Positions 1-7,208 of a stretch of 13,478 nt of DNA are shown piece after piece; position 1 is the stretch's first letter; each line of letters begins with the position of its first letter. This DNA is from Phycisphaerae bacterium (lineage in GTDB: Bacteria; Planctomycetota; Phycisphaerae; UBA1845; UTPLA1), in assembly GCA_029259995.1 (NCBI GenBank), contig JAJDEC010000672.1:1-13478 (forward strand). The letters run 5' to 3'. The notes beneath the pieces are model-generated. The model was not told the origin of the DNA and did not search any database. It saw only the letters and a list, made by a program, of their open reading frames with translations. The position numbers and the translations under genes are program-made.

Positions 1-5
1 GGCGC

Positions 6-635
6 GTGATGCGAGAAAACGGAAGTCTCGTCCTCATCGGTTCCGGAGTCCGTATTGGTATTCCGCGGCCCTTCGACGAGTTTTTCGAAGCCATCGAAAT
101 CGCTCGGGCCACGTCGGGAAACGACGAACGCCTCAAGACGATCTCCGGCGAAACACCAACCCGCCAGGAGCGGGTCATGGAAGTCTTCAAATGGATCGGC
201 TACAGCACGGGAGTTCTCGCCGTTGTCGGTCTGGTCATCGGCTTTTTCTTCGGCTTCCCTTTTCGAGCCTTCCTGTCCATCGGCCTCGCGGGGATGGTCA
301 TCGGCGCAACTTTCCTGTTGGTTGCACTGCTTGTCGGATTGCGCAATCGATTCTATCTCGTGCCGGGAGGCGTTGCCGTTGTGCGCCGGGCGGCGCGGCG
401 CGGGCGACCGCCGCGCATCACGGTCTTCTCACGCTCGGATTCGTGTCTCGTGTATCGCATCGTGAGCACGGGAAAATCGTCGGTCCTCTGCTTCGAATTG
501 TGGACGCATTTGGGGCGCGTCGTACGGCGGGCCGTGTCGGAACGAGAGGCGATCAGCCTGCTGGCCGTCTGGCAGAGTGCGCAGGCACCGCTGGAGGATG
601 ATCGGCTGGAGGCAATGCTGAGTGTCGGATCGTGA
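6..635 (+). CDS. Two-helix membrane protein of unknown function, probably 5'-truncated
   Basis: I do not recognise the family. The reading frame begins with GTG-ATG at bases 6-11, but it is also open through the first bases of the window, so the true start may lie further left. The 209 visible residues divide into a soluble stretch (1-60), two hydrophobic helices (about 66-83 and 87-111) forming a hairpin, and a soluble C-terminal part (about 115-209) rich in short beta-like strands. This part starts RFYLVPGGVAVVRR and ends in an amphipathic helix near SEREAISLLAVWQ. The first 35 residues have a similar strand-then-helix pattern. This would fit a protein with two similar soluble domains flanking a membrane hairpin, perhaps PH-like, but that is inference. 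Ribosome binding cannot be judged. It is codirectional with the methyltransferase, 306 bases away, so a shared operon is not evident. Confidence is good that it is coding and low on function. Confidence 0.72.
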   Translation: MMRENGSLVLIGSGVRIGIPRPFDEFFEAIEIARATSGNDERLKTISGETPTRQERVMEVFKWIGYSTGVLAVVGLVIGFFFGFPFRAFLSIGLAGMVIGATFLLVALLVGLRNRFYLVPGGVAVVRRAARRGRPPRITVFSRSDSCLVYRIVSTGKSSVLCFELWTHLGRVVRRAVSEREAISLLAVWQSAQAPLEDDRLEAMLSVGS

Positions 636-941
636 TTGGCACCATGGCGGACGGCGTCGTCCCGATCCAGTGAATCGAACATTCGCAGATTGAAGGCAGA
701 TTGCCCCAGACGCCTGTGAATTCTCATGCCACGATGGAAAGCCGAGCAACGACACGCTTGCGGACCGTTGCGGATCGCCGACGTTCCCTCAGAGTGAGGC
801 GGTGTGACAGCGCTGGGCCGAGTTCACTCAAACTCCGAATCGCCTATGATACGCAGCTTGGAATCGGACTCGTCGCAGCGGCGGCGTCTTCCGGCTGCGC
901 GGCAGAACAGGCGTCGTCGAAAGAATAGCGGAGCATTGCAA
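636..941. other. Intergenic region with short direct repeats and a candidate promoter
   Basis: These 306 bases carry no convincing gene. Two pairs of tandem direct repeats are visible: GCAGATTG at 685-692 and 696-703 (11-base period), and TTGCGGA at 758-764 and 768-774 (10-base period). Such helical-turn spacing is seen at operators, but the repeats are short and may be chance. A 6-base inverted pair, GAGTGA 792-797 and TCACTC 824-829, flanks the candidate promoter. Three GANTC sites (837-841, 861-865, 867-871) cluster at and just after the promoter. No strong terminator for the upstream gene is seen. Confidence 0.5.
823..850 (+). promoter_or_regulatory. Candidate sigma-70-type promoter of the methyltransferase gene
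   Basis: A -35-like TTCACT (823-828, 4 of 6 matches to consensus) is separated by 16 bases from a -10-like TATGAT (845-850, 5 of 6). Transcription would start near 857 and leave a leader of about 85 bases before the GTG start at 942. This is a by-eye match only. Confidence 0.4.
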
Positions 942-1940
942 GTGGCAGACACAACGAACGGAATCGTCACAGGCGACTGCATCAAGGGGATGAACAAGCT
1001 TTCTGGGGGATCGATCGATCTGGTCTTCGCCGATCCGCCATTCAATATCGGCTACAAGTACGACAAATACGACGACAAGCGCGCGACCGAAGATTACCTT
1101 GATTGGTCGAAGCAGTGGATGGCGGCCGTCCATCGCGTCTTGAAGTCGGACGGTACGTTCTGGCTCGCCATTGGTGACGAATTTGCGGCCGAGTTGAAAG
1201 TGACGTGTACGCGCGAGCTTGGGTTTCACTGTCGCAGTTGGGTGATCTGGTTCTACACGTTCGGCGTGCACTGCACGCACAAGTTTACGCGCAGTCACGC
1301 GCACATGTTTCAATTCGTCAAGGATCCGAAGAAGTTCACGTTTAATGCAAAGGACATTCGTGTGCCTTCAGCACGGCAACTCGTCTACGGCGACAAGCGA
1401 GCCGTCGACGGCGGACGTGTCCCCGACGACACGTGGATGATGACTCCTGTATTGCCGCCTGACGTACCGACGAAAGACGGATTCGTACTGAGACCGCAGG
1501 ACATTGCCGAGCGCTTCCCGGCCGATAGCGACACGTGGTTCTATTCGCGTGTCGCCGGGACATTCAACGAGCGCCAGGGTTTCCACGGTTGCCAGATGCC
1601 GGAACAATTGCTGGGCCGAATCATTCGGGCATCCTCGAACGAAGGCGAAGTCGTTCTCGATCCATTTGGCGGTAGCGGAACGACACTCGCTGTCGCGAAG
1701 AAGCTCGGCCGACAGTTCAAAGGCTTTGAGTTGTCGAAGGACTATGCCGCGATGATTCGCAAGCGGCTTAGCGCGGTCAATGTCGGCGATCCCCTGGACG
1801 GGCCCGAGAATCCCGTGGAGAACTCGCCGAAGACGTCGAAGGGCAGGAATCTCAAGGACGTGAAGGATCGCAAGAAGCCGGGCAGATCCCCGAAGAAGAG
1901 GGACGATACTGACGAAGGCGGATTGTTTAATGTTGCGTGA
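942..1940 (+). CDS. DNA methyltransferase (N6-adenine or N4-cytosine, beta-type motif order), apparently orphan
   Basis: An S-adenosylmethionine-dependent amino-methyltransferase acting on DNA. Residues count from the GTG at 942, chosen because GGAG at 930-933 lies 8 bases upstream and because homology-like sequence begins about there (IVTGDCIKGM); an open frame continues upstream to 804 but reads as low-complexity Arg-rich sequence. Catalytic motif IV is DPPFNIGY at residues 31-38. The SAM-binding motif I, DPFGGSGTT, is at 240-248, after the catalytic motif, as in the beta group that includes CcrM and HinfI-type enzymes. QMPEQLLGRII before it (218-228) corresponds to motif X. Residues 281-332 form a Lys/Arg-rich tail with GRSPKKR, likely a flexible nucleic-acid-binding extension. 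No restriction endonuclease gene is visible within the window on either side, so it may be a solitary regulatory methylase. The target sequence cannot be read from the protein. It converges on murG with an 84-base gap. Confidence 0.88.
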   Translation: MADTTNGIVTGDCIKGMNKLSGGSIDLVFADPPFNIGYKYDKYDDKRATEDYLDWSKQWMAAVHRVLKSDGTFWLAIGDEFAAELKVTCTRELGFHCRSWVIWFYTFGVHCTHKFTRSHAHMFQFVKDPKKFTFNAKDIRVPSARQLVYGDKRAVDGGRVPDDTWMMTPVLPPDVPTKDGFVLRPQDIAERFPADSDTWFYSRVAGTFNERQGFHGCQMPEQLLGRIIRASSNEGEVVLDPFGGSGTTLAVAKKLGRQFKGFELSKDYAAMIRKRLSAVNVGDPLDGPENPVENSPKTSKGRNLKDVKDRKKPGRSPKKRDDTDEGGLFNVA

Positions 1941-1982
1941 CTCACTGCTGCCGGCCGCCTAGACGTTCATTGCCAAAACCGA

Positions 1983-2002
1983 ATCGACACGAGTCTGTCG
2001 AT
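1983..2002 (-). terminator. Hairpin at the end of the dcw cluster, possible weak terminator
   Basis: ATCGACA (1983-1989) and TGTCGAT (1996-2002) form a 7-bp stem with a 6-base loop between the convergent methyltransferase and murG genes. Read on the minus strand, the stem is followed by GGTTTTGG, a short U run. A second 7-bp inverted pair, TGATGTG (2009-2015) and CACATCA (2028-2034), lies just upstream and overlaps the murG stop codon. On the plus strand no U run follows, so it fits termination of the dcw transcript better. The stem is short, hence the low confidence. Confidence 0.35.
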
Positions 2003-2024
2003 CGTGATTGATGTGAAGCCCATA

Positions 2025-3170
2025 TCACACATCATCCGGATCATCCATCTCCCCATCCGCCAGCGCCAGCATTCCTTTCGCAATCGACAGCGCTGCGTCA
2101 TGTCGGCCCATTGCGCCCGCCACTTCCGCCAGGCGTTCGCGCCGATGGTCCGATGCGATCAGCGACTCCAGTTCCTTGCGCAGGCGGCGTGCATTCAATT
2201 GCGGCTCATTCGCGTCCTTGACGAGCGCCGCCGCGTTCTGATCCGCGAGATGTGTTGCGTTCGCCATCTGGTGCTGCTTCTTGTCGAAGGGATAGGGCAT
2301 CAGGATCGACGCCCGGCCGACGGCCGTGATTTCCGCCAGCGTCGATGCGCCGGCCCGAGAGATCACGAGATCGGCGGCGGCCATGCAGTGCGGCATGTGC
2401 TCCGTGAATGCGAGTGTCGTCGCCTTGACGCCCGCTTCTGCATACGCCGCGCGACAACCCTTCAGATCATTCGCGCCCGTCAGATGCACGATCTGCCAGT
2501 CGGGAATCGTCTTCCAGTAATCCATCAATTCCAGGACGGCCGTGTTGATCGACCACGCGCCCTGCGACGCGCCCGTGATGAGCAGTGTCTTCTTGTTCGG
2601 ATCGAGCTTCAGCGCCTTGATGGCGGCGTCTTTCTTGACCGTCGCGAAGCCGGCACGGATCGGACAGCCCGTGCACTTCGCCTTCGTGACGCGGCCGAAT
2701 TGTTCGATGGTTTCGTACCACTGGACAAATATTCGATCGACGCGATCGGCGAGCCTTCGATTGGCCCTGCCGGGGATCAGATCAGGATTGAACAGCGCTG
2801 TCGGAATGCCGAGTTTCGCGGCTGCGATAATCGGCGGGGCGGCGGCATATCCACCAAGGCCGAGCACGATGGCCGGCTTTCGTTCCGCGAACGCCTTCTT
2901 CGCGGCCGCAATCGACTTGTAGTAGCTTCGAATGAATCCGAAGATCTTCTTCGGGCTTGTCGTGAATGGCTTCACTTCCTGGACGACGAGGCCCATGTTG
3001 TGCGATTCCGTCAGCTTCGCATCGATGGGGCGGGGCGTGCCATACACGACGACTTCAAACTCAGGTCGCTGTTTGCGCAGTTCTTCCGCGGCCGCGATCC
3101 CCGGATAGAGATGTCCGCCTGTACCGCCGCCGGCGAGAACGAAGAGTCGTCGTTTATTGGTGCTGCTCAT
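2025..3170 (-). CDS. murG: UDP-GlcNAc:lipid I N-acetylglucosaminyltransferase
   Basis: Adds GlcNAc to undecaprenyl-PP-MurNAc-pentapeptide (lipid I) to make lipid II, as a peripheral GT-B enzyme on the inner face of the membrane. The N-terminal glycine-rich loop GGGTGGHLYPG is at 14-24 and GLGGYAAAPP at 104-113. The second-domain signatures are GASQGA (200-205), RAGASTLAEI (272-281) and PYPFDKKQHQMANA (292-305). At 381 residues it is slightly longer than the usual 350-370. Deviations: the family HEQN motif reads FNPD (127-130), and GNPVR reads GCPIR (168-172). The ATG at 3170 overlaps a TGA that closes an open frame running in phase from ftsW. No Shine-Dalgarno site precedes it, while TAGAAT ends 7 bases upstream of the ATG. 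It is the last gene of the cluster. murC and murB do not follow, since the convergent methyltransferase comes next. Confidence 0.95.
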   Translation of the reverse strand: MSSTNKRRLFVLAGGGTGGHLYPGIAAAEELRKQRPEFEVVVYGTPRPIDAKLTESHNMGLVVQEVKPFTTSPKKIFGFIRSYYKSIAAAKKAFAERKPAIVLGLGGYAAAPPIIAAAKLGIPTALFNPDLIPGRANRRLADRVDRIFVQWYETIEQFGRVTKAKCTGCPIRAGFATVKKDAAIKALKLDPNKKTLLITGASQGAWSINTAVLELMDYWKTIPDWQIVHLTGANDLKGCRAAYAEAGVKATTLAFTEHMPHCMAAADLVISRAGASTLAEITAVGRASILMPYPFDKKQHQMANATHLADQNAAALVKDANEPQLNARRLRKELESLIASDHRRERLAEVAGAMGRHDAALSIAKGMLALADGEMDDPDDV

Positions 3171-3295
3171 GCTGTCGATTCTATGTTGTCGAAATTCGGC
3201 CGATCATCGCCCAGAAGTTTCGACATGCGCCCAAAACGAATCGTCGAATTCTCGGCGACTCGCGCTGTCGGGGCAATCTCAGGTTGGACGGGCAA
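3167..3295 (-). other. ftsW-murG gap: 42 open codons in frame with ftsW, ending in ATGA overlap with murG
   Basis: Directly after the ftsW TAA (3298-3296) the same frame stays open for 42 codons from TTG at 3295 to a TGA at 3169-3167, which overlaps the murG ATG as ATGA. The predicted tail is Ala/Pro/Glu-rich at first, like the end of FtsW, then includes an ATG at 3226 followed by MSKLLGDDRPNFDNIESTA. It may be the original FtsW tail cut off by a nonsense change or a base error, a very short separate gene, or chance. About one in five random frames of this length would be open at this GC content, so the evidence is the combination with the overlap. Confidence 0.3.
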
Positions 3296-4519
3296 TTACG
3301 CGGCGCCGCCGGTCGCCAATGTCGCAGCCGCCGGCAATTCGGCGGACGGCTCGGCGGCCCGTTGCGTATTCTCGATAGGGGCGGCCCGGGCGACATTCGC
3401 AAGTAAGCCTATCAGGATGGCGAAGAAAATCACGCCCGTGCCGCCGGCGGACACCAGTGGAAGGCTGATTCCCTTGGTTGGAACTGAGACAGTGACGACG
3501 GCAATATTGATCGCCGCCTGAAATCCGACCATCAATGTGACGCCGAGAGCGAGCAGGCGACCGAATTCTGTCGGCGCCCCCGCAGTCGCTCGTCGTCCTT
3601 GCCACAACAAGACGGCGAACAACCCGATGACGCCGATACCTCCGATAATCCCAAGTTCCTCACAGATCACGGAGAAGATGAAGTCGGTTCGGCCTTCCGG
3701 CAGATATCCGTACTTCTGAACGCCTGCGCCGAGGCCGCGGCCCCACCAGCCGCCGGAGGCGATCGTCAGGAGTGACTGGACGGGCTGATACCCGGCGCCT
3801 TGCGGATCGGCTTCCGGATCCATAAAGGTCAGTAGTCGTTGAACGCGATTGGGGCGCTGGATGATGAGGTAGACGAGACCCATGATGGCCGGCAGGCCCA
3901 TCAGGGCGAGTTGCCAGATGCGCGCCCCGGCTCCGAGCAGGATGCAGGTCCCCACAAGCCCGAGCAATGCCGCTGTGCCGAAATCTTCGATGCCCACGAG
4001 ACTGACAAATAACCCGACGACAAGAATCGTCGGCAACAGGCCGAGCCAGAATTTGCGGATTCGCGGTCCCAGCCACGCGCACCATGCAGCCACGAAGAGC
4101 GTCATCCCCAGCTTCGCAACTTCGGACGGCTGAAACCCGAGACCGAGCCAATCCGGGCCGACTTCGAGCCATCGGCGCGCGCCGTTCCGCTGTTCCCCGA
4201 TGCCCGGGATAAGCACGATCGAAAGGCAGACAAGTGAGATCAATGCCAACAGGAAGACAGGCTGGAACAGCTTGCCTTTGCGAATCGACCAGATTTCTGC
4301 GGGGATCGTGCTGACAACAAGCAATGCGAACAACGCGAGGCAGGAAAAAAGCGCCTGGCGGATTTCAGGGCTGGACAGGAAGCCTCGATCGAATGGACCT
4401 TTGCCAAGACTCTCGCCGGCCGAGAATACCATGACGACGCCCAGACCCATCAGCGCCGCCGCCGTGATGATGACGGACATGCTGCAGGCGGTCGAATGTG
4501 TGTCGATTCGGAGTTTCAT
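3296..4519 (-). CDS. ftsW: Septal peptidoglycan glycosyltransferase FtsW (SEDS family)
   Basis: A polytopic inner-membrane lipid II polymerase that works with the class B PBP FtsI at the division site. The protein has about ten hydrophobic segments. SEDS signatures, with residues counted from the ATG at 4519: NGARRWL (112-118), FQPSEVAKL (129-137), EDFGTAAL (178-185, containing the acidic residue of the usual PDxGT region, with Glu for Pro), the long block SGGWWGRGLGAGVQKYGYLP followed by EGRTDFIF and EELG (about 255-289), and ISLPLVSAGGTG (351-362). An in-frame TTG at 4531 is an alternative start; neither has a clear ribosome site. At 407 residues it is normal for the family. The C-terminus is an Ala/Pro/Glu tail that ends at TAA, after which the frame remains open to murG. 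The gene follows mraY by 72 bases; in many cluster layouts murD would stand in this gap, and it does not. Confidence 0.95.
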   Translation of the reverse strand: MKLRIDTHSTACSMSVIITAAALMGLGVVMVFSAGESLGKGPFDRGFLSSPEIRQALFSCLALFALLVVSTIPAEIWSIRKGKLFQPVFLLALISLVCLSIVLIPGIGEQRNGARRWLEVGPDWLGLGFQPSEVAKLGMTLFVAAWCAWLGPRIRKFWLGLLPTILVVGLFVSLVGIEDFGTAALLGLVGTCILLGAGARIWQLALMGLPAIMGLVYLIIQRPNRVQRLLTFMDPEADPQGAGYQPVQSLLTIASGGWWGRGLGAGVQKYGYLPEGRTDFIFSVICEELGIIGGIGVIGLFAVLLWQGRRATAGAPTEFGRLLALGVTLMVGFQAAINIAVVTVSVPTKGISLPLVSAGGTGVIFFAILIGLLANVARAAPIENTQRAAEPSAELPAAATLATGGAA

Positions 4520-4591
4520 GTCGATTGGCAAATTCCGTCGGCAGATACTGCGCTAACTTCAATATTTATCGACTTGGCGGGGCGATCTCGG

Positions 4592-5782
4592 CTAGCGGAG
4601 TTTGGTAATCGCGAGCGCCACGACGGCGCAAATGGCTGAAAACAGCCAGAACCGGACGACGACCTGCGTTTCCTTCCATCCCTTCAGATGGAAATGATGA
4701 TGGATCGGCGCAATGAGAAAGAGCCGCTTGCCTTTCGTCATCTTGAAATACCCCACCTGAAGGATGACCGACATCGCTTCGACGACGAAGACGCCCCCGA
4801 CAATGAGCAGCATCAGTTCCATCCGTGTGACGATCGCGATGTAGCCGATGAGCCCACCCAGTGCCAGCGATCCCGTATCCCCCATGAAGACCTGGGCAGG
4901 CGCCGCGTTGTACCAGAGGAAGCCGAGCACGGCGCCGAGCATGGCGCCGCACAGGACGGACAACTCGTCCGACTGCGGAATATGCGAGTATTGCAGATAG
5001 CCCGCGATCCGCTCATCGCCCACGGCATAGGTCAGAAGCATGAAAACGAAACAACACAGCGCGATGCAGCCGCTGGCAAGGCCGTCCATGCCGTCGGTCA
5101 GGTTCACTGCGTTCGACGTGCCTGTCACGACGATGATTGTGACAAGGATGAACAGCGCCCACGGAAGCAGCATCGGATCATCCAGATTCCCTTTGAAGAA
5201 GGGCACGGAGAATACGCGATAATACTCAATCTGCCCTTCTGTCAGGATATTCTGCGCGCCGCGATCGTAGATGAAATATCCGAGCATCACGGCGAGACCG
5301 ACCTGGAATAGGATCTTTTGATAGAACTTCAGGCCGTCGCGGGAGTTTTCCTTCCCCTTGCTGCTGAGTTTGAACCAGTCGTCGAAGAATCCGAGCAGCC
5401 CGAGCCAGACCATGCAGAAACCCGCGAGATGGATGTAAAAGACCGTCAAGTCGGCGAGCAGCAGCGTTGCCACGGCCACGCCTGCAAGAATCAACACACC
5501 GCCCATCGTGGGAACGTTGGCCTTGTGCTGTGTCAGCTCATTGAGGGCCTTGTGATCGAAATCCGGTATGTCGCCGCACTTTTTGCGCACGAGGGCGCGG
5601 ATCGTGACCGGACCGAATCCCCAGACGACAAAAAAAGCCACGAGGATCGCGACCGTCGCACGAAAGAGGGGGTTCTGGTATCCATAGTGCAACCCCTCTT
5701 CGTTCATGTATTCAAGCAAATGGTAAAGCAATCCGTGCGCGACCTTTCTTCGTGGAATTTGGACCGCCCGATGTGCGATCAC
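4592..5782 (-). CDS. mraY: Phospho-N-acetylmuramoyl-pentapeptide transferase
   Basis: An integral membrane enzyme that transfers phospho-MurNAc-pentapeptide from UDP to undecaprenyl phosphate, making lipid I. Motifs in order: PTMGG (91-95), GFFDDWFK (131-138) with the Asp pair, NAVNLTDGMDGLA (224-236), FMGDTGSLALGG (299-310) and APIHHHFHLKGW (358-369). In the last, the Glu usual after HHHF/Y is His365. About ten membrane segments are visible. The 396-residue frame starts with GTG at 5782, 10 bases after murF. Compared with E. coli MraY the N-terminus is about 17 residues longer, and the in-frame TTG at 5731 (giving LLYHLLEYM) aligns better with the usual start, so the start is uncertain. There is a loop of about 25 residues around 172-200, before NAVNLTDG, that looks longer than in E. 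coli. Neither start has a strong ribosome site, so coupling to murF translation is likely. Confidence 0.95.
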   Translation of the reverse strand: MIAHRAVQIPRRKVAHGLLYHLLEYMNEEGLHYGYQNPLFRATVAILVAFFVVWGFGPVTIRALVRKKCGDIPDFDHKALNELTQHKANVPTMGGVLILAGVAVATLLLADLTVFYIHLAGFCMVWLGLLGFFDDWFKLSSKGKENSRDGLKFYQKILFQVGLAVMLGYFIYDRGAQNILTEGQIEYYRVFSVPFFKGNLDDPMLLPWALFILVTIIVVTGTSNAVNLTDGMDGLASGCIALCCFVFMLLTYAVGDERIAGYLQYSHIPQSDELSVLCGAMLGAVLGFLWYNAAPAQVFMGDTGSLALGGLIGYIAIVTRMELMLLIVGGVFVVEAMSVILQVGYFKMTKGKRLFLIAPIHHHFHLKGWKETQVVVRFWLFSAICAVVALAITKLR

Positions 5783-5792
5783 GTTCCCGCGT

Positions 5793-7208
5793 TTATATCG
5801 GCGATTCCTTGAGTGCGGCTGCTCGGTCGACAGCCTCGATCGCCGGAACGATTTTTTCGAGACCGACGCCGCGCGAGGCCTTCAGGAGGATCTGATCGCC
5901 GGGGCGCAGCAGGTCCGGCAGCTTGCGCTCGAGCGCCGCGAGCGTTGGATAGGAATAAATGCGTTTTCGGGTTCCCGCCGTTTGAACAGCCCCGTCCGCG
6001 ATGTGACGGGCAAATGCGCCGACGGCAACAATGGTGCTTGCGCAGGATCGCCCCGCGTCCCTTCCGACGGATTCATGGCAACGTGAGGCTGCGGCCCCCA
6101 ATTCGCGCATGTCGCCCAGAATCAGGATCTTGCGACCATATCCCGACGCTTCCAGGCCCGCGAGCGACTCGAATGCGGCTTTCATGCTTCCGGGATTCGC
6201 GTTGTACGCGTCATTGATCAGTGTCATCGTCGTGAGCGTTCGACGAGCGAGCCGCATCGGCGGCGGCTCCGCCGACTCAAGCGCTTTCGCAATCTCCTCG
6301 TGCTCCATCCGAAAGCACTGGGCGATGGCGAGCGCCGCGAGCGCGTTGGCCGCGTTGTGCTGCCCCAGAAGCTTGATGCGATACGGAAATCGATTGTTCA
6401 CCGCGAAAGTCTGCAAGCCGGATTCGACAACTGGTTCGGTCGCCCGTAGCTGGACGTCCGCTCCAAATCCATACGACAGCAATCGAACCGACTTCGCCGC
6501 GCGCTTGGGCAGAAACTCCACGGCTTGTTCGCTGATCGCGACAACAGCGCGCCCCGTCATCAGCGGCAGGAACGAAAACTCCTCCGCAGCGACGCCTCCG
6601 ATGTCCCCGAATCCCTCCAGATGCTCCTCAGCGATATTCGTCACGACGGCGTAATCCGGCCGCACCATCCGCGACAACGCCGCAATCTCGCCGGGATGAT
6701 TCGTGCCGACTTCAACGACGAGAAACGCATCCGCCGGCTCGGCGCTGAGAAGCGTCAGTGCGACGCCGATGGAGTTGTTGAAGCTTGCTTTCGCTGCCCG
6801 GCCCCGAAAGCGCGAGCCGAGCACGTGGCCGATCAGATCCTTCGTCGTCGTCTTCCCATTGCTGCCGAAGACGCCGATGACCTGGGCGGCCGTGGTTCGA
6901 CGATACCAGGACGCAAGCCGCCCCAATGCCGCGACCGTGTCGTCGACAACGATCAATCGACCTGATCCGACCAGCGATTCGGGAAGTGCTTCCTCCGTGT
7001 CCACAACGGCCGCTACGGCGCCGGACGCGATCGCCGCTTCAACGAACGCGTGGCCGTCGAATCTATCCCCGCGGATCGCAAAGAAGAGTGATTCAGGTTC
7101 GATGTGCCGACTGTCCGTACAGACGTCCCGGACGCTCAGTTCCGGCAATGCCCCAAGCGATCGGCCCTGCAATGCCTGCACGATTTCGTGCAACATCAGC
7201 GAACGCAT
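5793..7208 (-). CDS. murF: UDP-MurNAc-tripeptide--D-alanyl-D-alanine ligase
   Basis: A cytoplasmic ATP-dependent Mur ligase that adds D-Ala-D-Ala to UDP-MurNAc-tripeptide, completing the pentapeptide used by MraY. The N-terminal domain carries VCTDSRHIEPESLFFAIRGD (29-48). The ATP P-loop is GSNGKTTTK (115-123). The central domain has VVEVGTNHPGEI (164-175), and the C-terminal domain has NDAYNANPGSMKAA (332-345), LGDMRELG (364-371) and LKASRGVGLE (442-451). The length of 471 residues is usual. ATG at 7208 overlaps the end of murE by 13 bases, and a second ATG at 7196 forms a TGATG junction with the murE stop. Both give family-like N-termini, so either may be used, and translation is probably coupled to murE in either case. 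Confidence 0.96.
   Translation of the reverse strand: MRSLMLHEIVQALQGRSLGALPELSVRDVCTDSRHIEPESLFFAIRGDRFDGHAFVEAAIASGAVAAVVDTEEALPESLVGSGRLIVVDDTVAALGRLASWYRRTTAAQVIGVFGSNGKTTTKDLIGHVLGSRFRGRAAKASFNNSIGVALTLLSAEPADAFLVVEVGTNHPGEIAALSRMVRPDYAVVTNIAEEHLEGFGDIGGVAAEEFSFLPLMTGRAVVAISEQAVEFLPKRAAKSVRLLSYGFGADVQLRATEPVVESGLQTFAVNNRFPYRIKLLGQHNAANALAALAIAQCFRMEHEEIAKALESAEPPPMRLARRTLTTMTLINDAYNANPGSMKAAFESLAGLEASGYGRKILILGDMRELGAAASRCHESVGRDAGRSCASTIVAVGAFARHIADGAVQTAGTRKRIYSYPTLAALERKLPDLLRPGDQILLKASRGVGLEKIVPAIEAVDRAAALKESPI

Noticed and set aside
804..941. Longer upstream start for the methyltransferase (ATG-type codons at 804 or 846).
   Set aside because: The added 46 residues are Arg-rich and motif-free, no ribosome site precedes those starts, and GTG 942 has GGAG at the right distance.
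1..3100. GATC appears about three times more often than base composition predicts (about 35 by hand count in the first 3.1 kb).
   Set aside because: Related words such as CGAT, TCGA and GANTC also look frequent, so this seems to be a general word bias of the genome rather than a signal tied to the methyltransferase, whose specificity is unknown.
2004..3521. A 505-codon open frame on the plus strand across murG and the end of ftsW.
   Set aside because: It is the antisense shadow of strongly recognised genes; its product is Arg/His/Cys-rich without domains, as expected from reverse-frame reading in GC-rich DNA.
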